This document shows positions 1 to 8,274 of a stretch of DNA of 64,000 bases, piece after piece. The position numbers and the translations under genes are program-made. Each line of letters starts with the position of its first letter. The first letter of the stretch is position 1. The notes below the pieces were generated by a model, which was given only the letters and a program-made list of their open reading frames with translations, searched no databases and was not told the DNA's origin. This DNA comes from Ideonella sp. (lineage in GTDB: Bacteria; Pseudomonadota; Gammaproteobacteria; Burkholderiales; Burkholderiaceae_C): the NCBI GenBank assembly GCA_015075165.1, contig JABTUY010000006.1:186001-250000 (forward strand), given 5' to 3'.

Positions 1-363
1 ACGCAGACGCACCTGGAGTTCATCCCCGAGCGCACCACCGATTTCGTGTTCGCCGCGTTCGGCGAGGAGTTCGGGCTTATCGGCGCGCTCGGGCTGCTGC
101 TGGGGTTCACGCTGCTGATCGGCCGCGGGCTGATGATCGCCGCTGAGGCGCCCACCGTGTTCGCGCGGCTGCTGGCCGGCGCCATCACGCTGAGCTTCTT
201 CACCTATGCGTTCGTCAACATGGGCATGGTCAGCGGCGTGCTGCCGGTGGTGGGCATCCCGCTGCCGTTCATCAGCTACGGCGGCACCGCGATGGTCACG
301 CTCGGCCTCGGCCTCGGGCTGCTGATGTCGATCGCGCGCAGCCGGCCGTTGATGCAGAGCTGA
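1..363 (+). CDS. rodA: Rod shape-determining protein RodA, C-terminal part
   Basis: This is the last 120 residues of a SEDS-family peptidoglycan glycosyltransferase; the gene starts before the window. The frame is open from base 1. It shows the family's late segment with FGEEFG (about residues 20-25 of the fragment), several hydrophobic helices and the PLPFISYGG motif just before the last membrane helix, typical of RodA/FtsW/SpoVE. In the family the protein sits in the inner membrane and polymerises lipid II with a class B PBP during cell elongation. The ending with a short RSRPLMQS tail is RodA-like rather than FtsW-like. The next gene begins 3 bp after the stop. Confidence 0.93.
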   Translation, partial: TQTHLEFIPERTTDFVFAAFGEEFGLIGALGLLLGFTLLIGRGLMIAAEAPTVFARLLAGAITLSFFTYAFVNMGMVSGVLPVVGIPLPFISYGGTAMVTLGLGLGLLMSIARSRPLMQS

Positions 364-366
364 CGC

Positions 367-1284
367 ATGCCCGCCCCCGGCAGCGGCGACGCGGCGCCGA
401 TCGGCGTGATCGGCGTCGGCAACATGGGGCTGGCGATGGCGCTGCGGCTGCTCGAGCGCGGCCACGCGGTGCAGGTGCGCGACCTCCGCGCCGACGCCGA
501 AGCCGCGGCCGCTGCCGCGGGCGCGCGGGCGGTGGCCACGCCGGCCGCGCTGGCGGCGACGTGCGAGCTGGTGATCATCGCGGTGGTCGATGCCGCGCAG
601 TGCGAGGCCGTGCTGTTCGGCGAGCAGGGGCTGGCTGCTGTCGGTGCACCGGTGCCGCGGCCGCATGCGACCGTGCTGCTGTGCCCGACGATCGCGCCGC
701 ACGACGGCGAGTCGATCGCCGCGCAGCTCGCGGCGCGGCGCTGGGCGTGCATCGATGCGCCGATGTCGGGCGGCCCGCAGCGCGCGCGCGACGGCACGAT
801 GAGCCTGATGGTGGCGTGTGCCGACGCGCTGTTCGATCACCACCGGCTGGTACTCGGCGAGCTGTCGGCGCGCATCGTGCGCATCGGCGAGCGCGTCGGC
901 GACGGCGCGCGGACCAAGCTGGTGAACAACCTGCTCGCGGCGGTCAACCTCGCTGGCGCGGCCGAGGCGATCGCGCTGGCCGAGCGGCTCGGCCTCGATG
1001 CGCAGCGCACGCTGCAGGTGTTCGAGCAGTCGAGCGCGCAGAGCTGGATCGGCAGCGACCGCATGGCGCGCGCGCTGGCGGGCGACTTCGCGCCGCGCGC
1101 GCACACCAGCCTGCTGGCCAAGGACAGCACGCTGGCGCTGGCGATGGCGCGCGCCGCGCAGGCCGAGCCGCCGCTGGGCGCGCTGGCGCAGGCGCTGTTC
1201 GCGCAGGCGTGCGCCGAGGGCCACGCGTCGCTCGACGACGCGAGCCTGCTGCTGTCGATGCGTCAGCGGCTGGCGCCGCGCTGA
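367..1284 (+). CDS. NAD(P)-dependent beta-hydroxyacid dehydrogenase family protein
   Basis: The 305-residue protein has an N-terminal Rossmann fold with the GVIGVGNMG dinucleotide motif at about residues 13-21. DAPMSGGP (about 131-138) follows as the substrate-binding signature, and KLVNNLL (about 186-192) contains the catalytic lysine. These are the marks of the 3-hydroxyisobutyrate/tartronate semialdehyde reductase family, which oxidises or reduces beta-hydroxyacids with NAD(P). The length is usual for the family. The substrate cannot be told from sequence. The start ATG lies 3 bp after rodA, so the two may be cotranscribed. Confidence 0.85.
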   Translation: MPAPGSGDAAPIGVIGVGNMGLAMALRLLERGHAVQVRDLRADAEAAAAAAGARAVATPAALAATCELVIIAVVDAAQCEAVLFGEQGLAAVGAPVPRPHATVLLCPTIAPHDGESIAAQLAARRWACIDAPMSGGPQRARDGTMSLMVACADALFDHHRLVLGELSARIVRIGERVGDGARTKLVNNLLAAVNLAGAAEAIALAERLGLDAQRTLQVFEQSSAQSWIGSDRMARALAGDFAPRAHTSLLAKDSTLALAMARAAQAEPPLGALAQALFAQACAEGHASLDDASLLLSMRQRLAPR

Positions 1285-1379
1285 CCGGCGCGATTTGCGG
1301 CCGCGAACGCCGGCGCGTCTGGCGGCACGCGAACGCCCGAGCGACGCGCTCGGGAATCACTGCAGCCGCTATGGAAGTA

Positions 1380-1395
1380 CTGTACAAACATCCAG
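1380..1395. promoter_or_regulatory. LexA (SOS) box of recA
   Basis: CTGTACAAACATCCAG has the CTG-N10-CAG form of a proteobacterial LexA operator. It lies 41 bp before the recA start and just upstream of a CATAAT -10-like hexamer near 1404. LexA repression of recA is established biology; binding here is inferred. Confidence 0.75.
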
Positions 1396-1436
1396 CCCGC
1401 TGCCATAATCGCCCCAACACCCCGAGGAGAGTCGCG

Positions 1437-2474
<1,038 letters not shown>

Positions 2475-2554
2475 GCCGGGCGCACCGGGTCAACCGGGGC
2501 TCGTCGGGCGGGCCGCCATAGTGCCTCACCTCCTTCGTCAGCGAGGGGCAGCGC

Positions 2555-3088
2555 ATGCAGACCAGCAATCGAGCCCGGCGCCCGCCGTCGCTGAAAGCCC
2601 GCGCGCTGCAATGGCTGGCCCAGCGTGAGCACAGCCGGCACGAGCTGCGCGCCAAGCTGCTGCGTGCCGCCGCGACAGCGGCCAGCACCGAAGGCGGGGG
2701 TGACGACGAGGGCGCCGCCACGGCGGCCGCGATCGATGCGCTGCTCGACCAGTTGGCGGCGCAAGGCCATCTCAGCGACGCGCGCTTCGTCGAGTCGCGC
2801 ATCCACGCACGGGCGGCGCGCTACGGCAACCGCCGCATCGAGCATGAGCTGCGCCAGCATGGCCTGGTGATCGAAGGGGCGGCACAGCGCCAGCTGCACG
2901 GCAGTGAATGCGCACGCGCGCGCGAGGTCTGGCGCAAGAAGTTCGGCGGCCAGGCCGCGGCCGATGCCGCCGGGCGCGCGCGGCAGATGCGCTTTCTGGC
3001 TGCGCGCGGCTTCTCGCCCGACGTGGTTCGCCGCGTGGTTTCGGCACCCGACGACGCCGAACTCGACGCCGAGCCCGGCCGCGAATAG
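2555..3088 (+). CDS. recX: Regulatory protein RecX
   Basis: This is a 177-residue basic helical protein directly downstream of recA. It shows the RecX three-helix repeats: ALQWLAQREHSRHELRAKL near the N-terminus, LDQLAAQGHLSDARFVESR in the middle and RQMRFLAARGFSPDVVRRVV near the C-terminus. RecX binds the RecA filament and caps its extension. An alanine/glutamate-rich low-complexity insert (about residues 35-55) separates the first two repeats. The 80-bp gap after recA and the shared strand suggest cotranscription. Confidence 0.92.
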   Translation: MQTSNRARRPPSLKARALQWLAQREHSRHELRAKLLRAAATAASTEGGGDDEGAATAAAIDALLDQLAAQGHLSDARFVESRIHARAARYGNRRIEHELRQHGLVIEGAAQRQLHGSECARAREVWRKKFGGQAAADAAGRARQMRFLAARGFSPDVVRRVVSAPDDAELDAEPGRE

Positions 3089-3273
3089 CGCGGCCCGACA
3101 GCGGGGCGGCGTGCGGCCGCGCAGACGGTCGAGCCCGCAGCGCGTGCTAAATTGCGGCGACCTTGCCGCCCCCGCGGCGCAAGGCCGCGGGCGCCAGCGA
3201 GGGTGATGCCGGGCCCGCCGAACGGTCGGCTGCCGCCGGCCGTGCTTGCCCTACCCGCCAGCCGATCCGCGAA

Positions 3274-4434
3274 ATGAAGATCCACGAATACCAAGGCAAG
3301 GAGTTGCTGCGCAACTTCGACGTGCCGGTGCCGCGCGGCTACCCGGCCTTCACCCAGCAAGAGGCACTCGAGGCCGCGCAGCGGCTCGGCGGCAAGGTCT
3401 GGGTCGTCAAGGCCCAGATTCACGCCGGTGGCCGCGGCAAGGGCGGTGGTGTCAAGCTCGCCCGCTCGCTCGACGAGCTGAAGTCGCTCGCGAGCCAGAT
3501 CCTCGGCATGCAGCTGGTCACGCACCAGACCGGGCCGCAGGGCCAGAAGGTGCGCCGCCTGCTGATCGAGGAGGGCGCCGACATCCAGAAGGAGTACTAC
3601 GTCGCGCTGCTGACCGATCGCGCGACGCAGAAGGTCGTGCTGATGGGCAGCTCCGAAGGCGGCATGGACATCGAGCAGGTGGCGCACGACACGCCCGAGA
3701 AGATCATCAAGCTGTCCATCGATCCGCTCGCTGGGCTGGCCGATGCGCAGGCCGGCGAGCTGGCGCGCGGCATCGGCATTCCCGGTGTCAGCCAGCCACA
3801 GGCGGTGGCGCTGCTGAAGAATCTCTACCGCTGCTACATAGAGACCGACGCTTCGCTGGCCGAGATCAACCCGCTGATCCTCGAAGGCAACGGCAACGTC
3901 AAGGCGCTCGACGCGAAGTTCAACTTCGATGCCAACGCGCTGTACCGCCACCCGGAGATTGTGGCTTACCGCGATCTCGACGAGGAAGACCCGGCCGAGG
4001 TTGAGGCCAGCAAGTTCGACTTGAGCTACATCAGCCTCGACGGCAACATCGGCTGCCTGGTCAACGGCGCCGGCCTGGCGATGGCGACGATGGACACCAT
4101 CAAGCTGTTCGGTGGCGAACCGGCCAACTTTCTCGACGTCGGCGGTGGCGCTAGCGCCGAGAAGGTGACCGAGGCGTTCAAGATCATGCTGCGCAACCGC
4201 AACGTGAAGGGCATCCTGGTCAACATCTTCGGCGGCATCATGCGCTGCGACACCATCGCCGAAGGTGTCATCGCCGCCTGCAAGGCAGTCAACCTCGCGG
4301 TCCCGCTGGTGGTGCGGATGAAGGGCACCAACGAAGACCTCGGCAAGCAGCTGCTGGCAGGCTCGGGCCTGCCGATCATCAGCGCCGACACGATGGCCGA
4401 AGCCGCGACCCGCATCGTCGCCGCGGTGCGCTGA
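3274..4434 (+). CDS. sucC: Succinate-CoA ligase (ADP-forming) subunit beta
   Basis: The 386-residue beta subunit starts [15 protein letters not shown], the invariant ATP-grasp N-terminus of SucC. It carries [14 protein letters not shown] (about residues 47-60) for nucleotide binding and the C-terminal [10 protein letters not shown] motif near 320. With SucD it makes succinyl-CoA synthetase, which couples succinyl-CoA cleavage to ATP synthesis in the TCA cycle. The start was chosen at this conserved N-terminus; the frame upstream is a GC-rich extension. sucD follows 8 bp after the stop. The 185-bp gap after recX has a GTGCTAAAT -10-like stretch near 3145. Confidence 0.97.
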   Translation: MKIHEYQGKELLRNFDVPVPRGYPAFTQQEALEAAQRLGGKVWVVKAQIHAGGRGKGGGVKLARSLDELKSLASQILGMQLVTHQTGPQGQKVRRLLIEEGADIQKEYYVALLTDRATQKVVLMGSSEGGMDIEQVAHDTPEKIIKLSIDPLAGLADAQAGELARGIGIPGVSQPQAVALLKNLYRCYIETDASLAEINPLILEGNGNVKALDAKFNFDANALYRHPEIVAYRDLDEEDPAEVEASKFDLSYISLDGNIGCLVNGAGLAMATMDTIKLFGGEPANFLDVGGGASAEKVTEAFKIMLRNRNVKGILVNIFGGIMRCDTIAEGVIAACKAVNLAVPLVVRMKGTNEDLGKQLLAGSGLPIISADTMAEAATRIVAAVR

Positions 4435-4442
4435 GAGACACC

Positions 4443-5336
4443 ATGAGCATCCTGATCGACCGCAACACCCGCGTCATCACGCAGGGCATCACCGGCAAGA
4501 CCGGCCAGTTCCACACCCGCGCGTGCCGCGACTACGCCAACGGTCGTGCCTGCTTCGTCGCCGGCGTGAACCCCAAGCGCGCCGGCGAGGACTTCGAGGG
4601 CATACCCATCTTCGCCAGCGTGGCCGACGCCAAGACCAAGACCGGCGCCACCGCGAGCGTGATCTACGTGCCGCCGGCCGGCGCCGCCGACGCGATCTGG
4701 GAGGCCGTGCAGGCCGAGCTCGACCTCGTGATCTGCATCACCGAGGGCATTCCGGTGCGCGACATGCTGATGGTGCGCAACCGCATGAAGGCGCGCGAGG
4801 CCGCTGGCGGCAAGCCGACGCTGCTGCTCGGGCCCAACTGCCCCGGGCTGATCACGCCCGACGAGATCAAGATCGGCATCATGCCGGGCCACATCCACCG
4901 CAAGGGCCGCATCGGCGTGGTGTCGCGCTCGGGCACGCTCACCTACGAAGCGGTGGCGCAGCTGACCGAGATCGGCCTCGGGCAGAGCTCGGCGGTGGGC
5001 ATCGGCGGCGACCCGATCAACGGCCTGAAGCACATCGACGTGATGAAGCTGTTCAACGACGACCCCGAAACCGATGCGGTGATCATGATCGGCGAGATCG
5101 GTGGCCCCGACGAGGCCGACGCCGCGCGCTGGTGCAAGGCCAACATGCGCAAGCCGATCGTCGGCTTCATCGCCGGCGTCACCGCGCCGCCGGGCAAGCG
5201 CATGGGCCACGCCGGTGCGCTGATCTCGGGCGGTGCCGACACCGCCGACGCCAAGCTCGCCATCATGGAGGCGTGCGGCTTCAAGGTCACGCGCAACCCC
5301 AGCGAGATGGGCCGGCTGCTGAAGAGCCTGCTGTAG
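4443..5336 (+). CDS. sucD: Succinate-CoA ligase subunit alpha
   Basis: The 297-residue alpha subunit starts MSILIDRNTRVITQGITGKTG, with the CoA-binding Rossmann domain first. GPNCPGLITP is at about residue 134, and the C-terminal GHAGALISGG holds the active-site histidine that is phosphorylated during catalysis. It pairs with SucC encoded just upstream, and the 8-bp spacing shows a two-gene operon. The length is normal for the family. Confidence 0.97.
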   Translation: MSILIDRNTRVITQGITGKTGQFHTRACRDYANGRACFVAGVNPKRAGEDFEGIPIFASVADAKTKTGATASVIYVPPAGAADAIWEAVQAELDLVICITEGIPVRDMLMVRNRMKAREAAGGKPTLLLGPNCPGLITPDEIKIGIMPGHIHRKGRIGVVSRSGTLTYEAVAQLTEIGLGQSSAVGIGGDPINGLKHIDVMKLFNDDPETDAVIMIGEIGGPDEADAARWCKANMRKPIVGFIAGVTAPPGKRMGHAGALISGGADTADAKLAIMEACGFKVTRNPSEMGRLLKSLL

Positions 5337-5390
5337 CCTCGGCGCCCGCTGCGCCGGCGCGACGAGAACGACAACGACCGCGGAGACCGC

Positions 5391-6092
5391 ATGGACCTGA
5401 CGTCGGCCGCTTTCTGGGCGGCACTGGGCTCGATCATCTGGGTCAACATCATCCTGTCGGGCGACAACGCGGTGGTGATCGCACTGGCCGCACGCGCGCT
5501 GCCGCCGCAGCAGCAGAAGCAGGCCATCTTCTGGGGCAGCGCCGCGGCGATCGTGATGCGGGTCGTGCTGACCGTCATCGCACTCGAGATGCTGAAATGG
5601 CCGTTCCTGAAGATCGTCGGCGCGATCCTGTTGGTATACATCGGTGTCACGCTGATGCTCGGCGACGACGATGAGGAGGGCGACCTCGGTAACCAGAAAG
5701 AGGGCCTGGTGGCGGCGATCCGCACGATCCTGATCGCCGACCTGGTGATGAGCCTCGACAACGTGCTCGCGGTGGCCGCCGCCGCCAAGGGCAACGTGCC
5801 GCTGCTGGTGATCGGCCTGGCACTGAGCATCCCGCTGATCATCTTCGGCAGCACGTTGCTGCTGAAGGTGATGGAGCGCTTCCCGATCATTATCACCGCC
5901 GGTGCCGCGCTGCTCGGTTTTCTGGCCGGCGAGATGCTGCTGACCGACCCGGCGCTGGTGCAGCGCGTGGGCGAGCTGCCGCACTGGCAGGTCAACGTCG
6001 GCGGCGCGATCGGCGCTGCACTGGTGATCGCGCTCGGCAGCTGGCTCGAGCGTTGCCAGCGCGTGCGCCGGGCCGCCGCAACATCCGCCTGA
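5391..6092 (+). CDS. TerC family integral membrane protein
   Basis: This is a 233-residue protein with about seven membrane helices. It has the two TerC-family acidic signatures: ILSGDNAVV near residue 25 and LVMSLDNVLAVAAAA near 120. An acidic cytosolic loop, GDDDEEGD, is at about residues 88-95. TerC-like proteins are linked to metal ion (Mn2+) export or tellurite resistance; the substrate here is unknown. The gene follows sucD after 54 bp. The interrupted kinase gene begins 6 bp after its stop. Confidence 0.88.
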   Translation: MDLTSAAFWAALGSIIWVNIILSGDNAVVIALAARALPPQQQKQAIFWGSAAAIVMRVVLTVIALEMLKWPFLKIVGAILLVYIGVTLMLGDDDEEGDLGNQKEGLVAAIRTILIADLVMSLDNVLAVAAAAKGNVPLLVIGLALSIPLIIFGSTLLLKVMERFPIIITAGAALLGFLAGEMLLTDPALVQRVGELPHWQVNVGGAIGAALVIALGSWLERCQRVRRAAATSA

Positions 6093-6098
6093 GCACCG

Positions 6099-6308
6099 GT
6101 GGGCAGCGCGGTGGCACCGGCCGGCCTGCCACCGCGTGCTGTCGCCAGCGCGCGCCGGGCAGGCCGGGCGCGGCAGGCCGGCGTGTGGGGCTGGCTGTTC
6201 GGGTTGCTGTCGTCCGGTCCGTCGCCCGCGCCACCTGCCACCGACGCACCACCCGCGAGCGGGCTCGCCAACTACCGCATCGAGCGCCGGCTCGGCCGCG
6301 GCGCCTGA
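6099..6308 (+). pseudogene. Ser/Thr protein kinase, N-terminal fragment cut by prophage
   Basis: The GTG-started frame encodes 69 residues: a proline-rich leader, then GLANYRIERRLGRGA, the first half of a Hanks-type kinase glycine loop. The stop TGA (6306-6308) is formed by the first three bases of the prophage. The frame resumes exactly at 50091 beyond the right phage end. Removing the phage and one copy of GGCGCC gives an open frame of about 335 residues with [13 protein letters not shown] across the junction. The gene is therefore an insertional knockout, not a decayed relic. It follows terC closely. Confidence 0.9.
6300..6305. repeat. Target site duplication, left copy (GGCGCC)
   Basis: GGCGCC directly abuts the TG that starts the phage, and an identical hexamer follows the CA at its right end. 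Mu itself makes 5-bp duplications; 6 bp is what this sequence shows. The hexamer is a palindrome. Confidence 0.85.
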
Positions 6309-6386
6309 AGCGCGCTGAGAAAACTGCGCCCATTACCTGCGATAAATGCCGCGCCTGAACTCTTGCGACCACCGCAACAAAATTCC
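6306..6386. promoter_or_regulatory. Left phage end with transposase-site-like elements
   Basis: Reading inward from the tip, CCTGCGATAA occupies positions 31-40 (6336-6345), and a weaker match, GCTGAGAAAA (7 of 10), occupies positions 9-18. The right end read inward has CCTGCGATAA at 9-18 and CCTGCGATAT at 31-40, so both ends carry two sites 22 bp apart at the same offsets. A near-palindrome TTGCGACCACCGCAA lies at 6363-6377 and is echoed at 49980-49994. Binding by transposase A is inferred. Confidence 0.7.
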
Positions 6387-6429
6387 GAGGGCGGAAAAGG
6401 GAGTCGTAACGCCCGGTGCCCGCCGGCCC

Positions 6430-6486
6430 TGTAGTGGCGTCCGGCCCCTGTAGTGGCGTCCGGCCCCTGTAGTGGCGTCCGGGCCT
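6430..6486. repeat. Three tandem 19-bp repeats near the left phage end
   Basis: TGTAGTGGCGTCCGGCCCC occurs at 6430 and 6449 and, with a changed tail, at 6468. The copies follow one another without spacers. They lie between the left tip and the last late gene and resemble the right-end sites only in the GGCCCTG/CCTG part. They may be extra transposase or regulator sites; the function is not known. Confidence 0.85.
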
Positions 6487-6503
6487 CTCCCACTGGCCTC
6501 AGC

Positions 6504-6956
6504 TCAGGGCTCTTCCGGCGCCCTGTCGGGCATCAGCGCCTGCCACCCCCGGAGCTGGTCGGCGTAGCGCTGAGCGTCTCGCGCCACGTCCTGATATCGC
6601 TCGCTGCACGTGCCGAGTAGTCCACGGGCTTGGGCGGCTCGCGCAGCGATGCCGGCACAAGCGGCAGGGTTTGGGTCGGCGTCGCGGGCGGCGATCGCAG
6701 CGCGCAGCCGCTGCAGCTCATCGCGAAGAGCAGCATCGGCAGCAGCCGCCTGGCGTTGGCGTCGTTGTGTGGCACGGTCTACCTCCTGCGTGCGCGCGTC
6801 GTTCGCCTTGCGCGCCATCTGTTCATCCTCGCGCTGGGTCTGGGCCGCGTCGGCCGCGTCGCTGGCCGTCTTCCAGCCATGCACCCGCCACCCCGTGGCA
6901 AAGCCCACCGCACCGGCCACGGCCAGCACCAGCAGGCGCCAGACGATGCCGCCCAT
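6504..6956 (-). CDS. Rz-like inner membrane spanin
   Basis: The 150-residue protein has one N-terminal membrane anchor (about residues 5-23). A long charged coiled-coil ectodomain rich in Ala, Arg, Asp and Gln follows, and a pair of cysteines lies in the C-terminal half (CAGIAARAAQARGLLGTC). This is the Rz plan: i-spanins sit in the inner membrane and, with Rz1, fuse it to the outer membrane in the last step of lysis. Rz1 is nested in another frame of the same DNA. It is the last gene of the late operon, 4 bp after the holin candidate. Confidence 0.82.
   Translation of the reverse strand: MGGIVWRLLVLAVAGAVGFATGWRVHGWKTASDAADAAQTQREDEQMARKANDARTQEVDRATQRRQRQAAAADAALRDELQRLRAAIAARDADPNPAACAGIAARAAQARGLLGTCSERYQDVARDAQRYADQLRGWQALMPDRAPEEP
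6533..6775 (-). CDS. Rz1-like outer membrane lipoprotein spanin (nested in Rz)
   Basis: This frame lies wholly inside the Rz gene. From GTG 6775 it gives 80 residues with a hydrophobic signal MLLFAMSCSGC, a lipobox-like site at residues 21-24, and then a proline-rich stretch (PPATPTQTLPLVP). A small lipidated, proline-rich protein embedded in Rz is the classical Rz1 arrangement. An internal ATG at about 6736 is an alternative start that would still keep the signal peptide. The identification rests on the signal, the composition and the embedding. Confidence 0.75.
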   Translation of the reverse strand: MPHNDANARRLLPMLLFAMSCSGCALRSPPATPTQTLPLVPASLREPPKPVDYSARAASDIRTWRETLSATPTSSGGGRR

Positions 6957-6960
6957 GCGC

Positions 6961-7269
6961 TCAGCTCGTCGCGCTGATCAACCCCGGCACGAAGCGCACC
7001 GCCAGCTCGATCGCCGCGCCCAAGAACACCGCCGGCGCCGCCGAGGCCACCAGGTCGGCCCGGCTGGGCGCGCCCTCGCGGCGGATGGCCTGGTAGCGCT
7101 CCACGCCCCAGCCCATCAGCACCCCGGCCACCGCAATGGCCGCGCCCCAGCCCACGTAGCGGCCGATCAGCAACAGCGCTACCGCGCCGATCGCCACCAG
7201 CAGCCCGCCCACCAGGTGCAGCGCCGTGTCGTGCGCGAAACCCAACTTTCCCTGCAGAAACTCCAGCAT
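6961..7269 (-). CDS. Small multi-pass membrane protein, probable holin
   Basis: The 102-residue protein has three predicted membrane helices: about residues 17-37, 42-57 and 75-97. The N-terminus is short and a charged linker, ERYQAIRREGAPSR, precedes the last helix. Its position directly after the endolysin gene (1 bp) and before Rz/Rz1 points to a holin that releases the endolysin at the programmed time. No family motif was recognised, so the call rests on topology and context. The second membrane protein upstream of the endolysin could be the holin or antiholin instead. Confidence 0.6.
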   Translation of the reverse strand: MLEFLQGKLGFAHDTALHLVGGLLVAIGAVALLLIGRYVGWGAAIAVAGVLMGWGVERYQAIRREGAPSRADLVASAAPAVFLGAAIELAVRFVPGLISATS

Positions 7270-7767
7270 TCAAGCCTCCGTCGTCGATTGCGGCGCATCG
7301 CCCTGCGCCAAGGGTCCAACATCGGGCAACGGCACCAAGGCCGGCCAGCGGTAGCCCAGCACCCGCGCGCGATCGAACGCGACGATCGACACCGCGTCGC
7401 CCTGGTTGCCGCCCAGCACCAGCAGCCGGCCGCGCACATCGGCGCCCGCCACGAAACCCACGTGCCCGCCCGCACCCTGGCCAGGCCCGCGCGCCAGCAC
7501 CACCACGCAGCCGTAGGCCGGCTCGGGCAGGCGGCGGCCCCAGTCGAGCCACGAGCGCGCGCTCTCGTAGCGCGTGCTGGCCATGCCCACCTGCTCGAAC
7601 ATCGCCCCCACGAACGCGCTGCACCAGGGCACCTCGTCGCTCTTGATGCCGCCGCGGCGGATCAACCGCCACCACAGCAGCACCAGCGGGTTGTGCTTCG
7701 GGCCCGGCACCTCGCGCACGCCGATCTGCGCGCGCGCCTGTTGCATCCAGGGCAGGCTCTCGCTCAT
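7270..7767 (-). CDS. Endolysin-like cysteine peptidase (TIGR02594 / NlpC-P60-like)
   Basis: The 165-residue protein has the TIGR02594 layout. PWMQQARAQIGVREVPG is at the N-terminus, DEVPWCSAFV (Cys49 as probable nucleophile) comes next, then ARSWLDWG, and GGHVGFV with His102 as the probable base. LGGNQGDAVSI follows. Family members are cell-wall amidases or endopeptidases found in prophages. There is no signal peptide, so export would need the holin. The start ATG overlaps the stop of the previous gene (ATGA), showing translational coupling in the lysis cassette. Confidence 0.82.
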   Translation of the reverse strand: MSESLPWMQQARAQIGVREVPGPKHNPLVLLWWRLIRRGGIKSDEVPWCSAFVGAMFEQVGMASTRYESARSWLDWGRRLPEPAYGCVVVLARGPGQGAGGHVGFVAGADVRGRLLVLGGNQGDAVSIVAFDRARVLGYRWPALVPLPDVGPLAQGDAPQSTTEA

Positions 7768-8075
7768 GGCTTGGGTGCTCCTGGTGCTTGCAGCTGCGCC
7801 GTGGCCGCCGGTGCTGCGCTGGCCAGCCCCGCCTCGAGCCCCAGCCCTTCCAGCCGTCGCGCGTGCGCCGCCTGCAGAATCGCGGCCGTCTTGTCGTAGC
7901 TGGCGTGCAGAATCGCCACGCCCAGGTAGATCAGCCACAGCTCGCGGTTGAAGGGCGCGCTCCACTGCAGGCGCACGAACAGCACCGCCGCCAGTGCGTG
8001 CGCCACCAGCGCCGCCAGCTTGGTCAGGCTCATCGAGCCGTCGCCGCGGCTGCGGATCAGGTCAAGGGGTGACAT
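7764..8075 (-). CDS. Two-helix membrane protein upstream of the endolysin
   Basis: The 103-residue protein has two hydrophobic segments (about residues 18-38 and 46-60) and an Ala/Pro-rich C-terminal tail. A second Met at residue 15 would give a shorter form starting MSLTKLAAL. Two possible starts just before the first helix recall holin/antiholin pairs, but this is inference. It overlaps the endolysin start by 4 bp and the preceding gene by 14 bp. No family was recognised. Confidence 0.6.
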   Translation of the reverse strand: MSPLDLIRSRGDGSMSLTKLAALVAHALAAVLFVRLQWSAPFNRELWLIYLGVAILHASYDKTAAILQAAHARRLEGLGLEAGLASAAPAATAQLQAPGAPKP

Positions 8076-8274
8076 CGCCACCCCCCGCCGGTACCGGCTG
8101 CGCCGTCGGCACGCCGCCGACCACCACCACGGTGTACTTCGCCGCATTCCACTGGCCCGCGATGAACTCGCGCCCATCGGGGCAGTTCATCATGGCGACG
8201 CCTTCCGGCCCATACACCTGCAGGCCCGTGAGCCGCCCCGTCGCCGGGTCGAAATAGCTCCACCACTGCTTCAT
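8062..8274 (-). CDS. Small phage protein between J and the lysis genes
   Basis: This 70-residue soluble protein begins MKQWWSYFDPATGRLTG and contains MMNCPDGREFIAGQW. Its ATG overlaps the J stop (ATGA). Small proteins with a FDPxTGxLTG-like start occur after tail-tip or fibre genes in phages, but no function is known. The coupling to J makes it likely to be real. Confidence 0.6.
   Translation of the reverse strand: MKQWWSYFDPATGRLTGLQVYGPEGVAMMNCPDGREFIAGQWNAAKYTVVVVGGVPTAQPVPAGGGDVTP

Noticed and set aside
6430-6486. Tandem repeats as a CRISPR array
   Set aside because: Units abut with no spacers, there are only three, and no cas genes are present.
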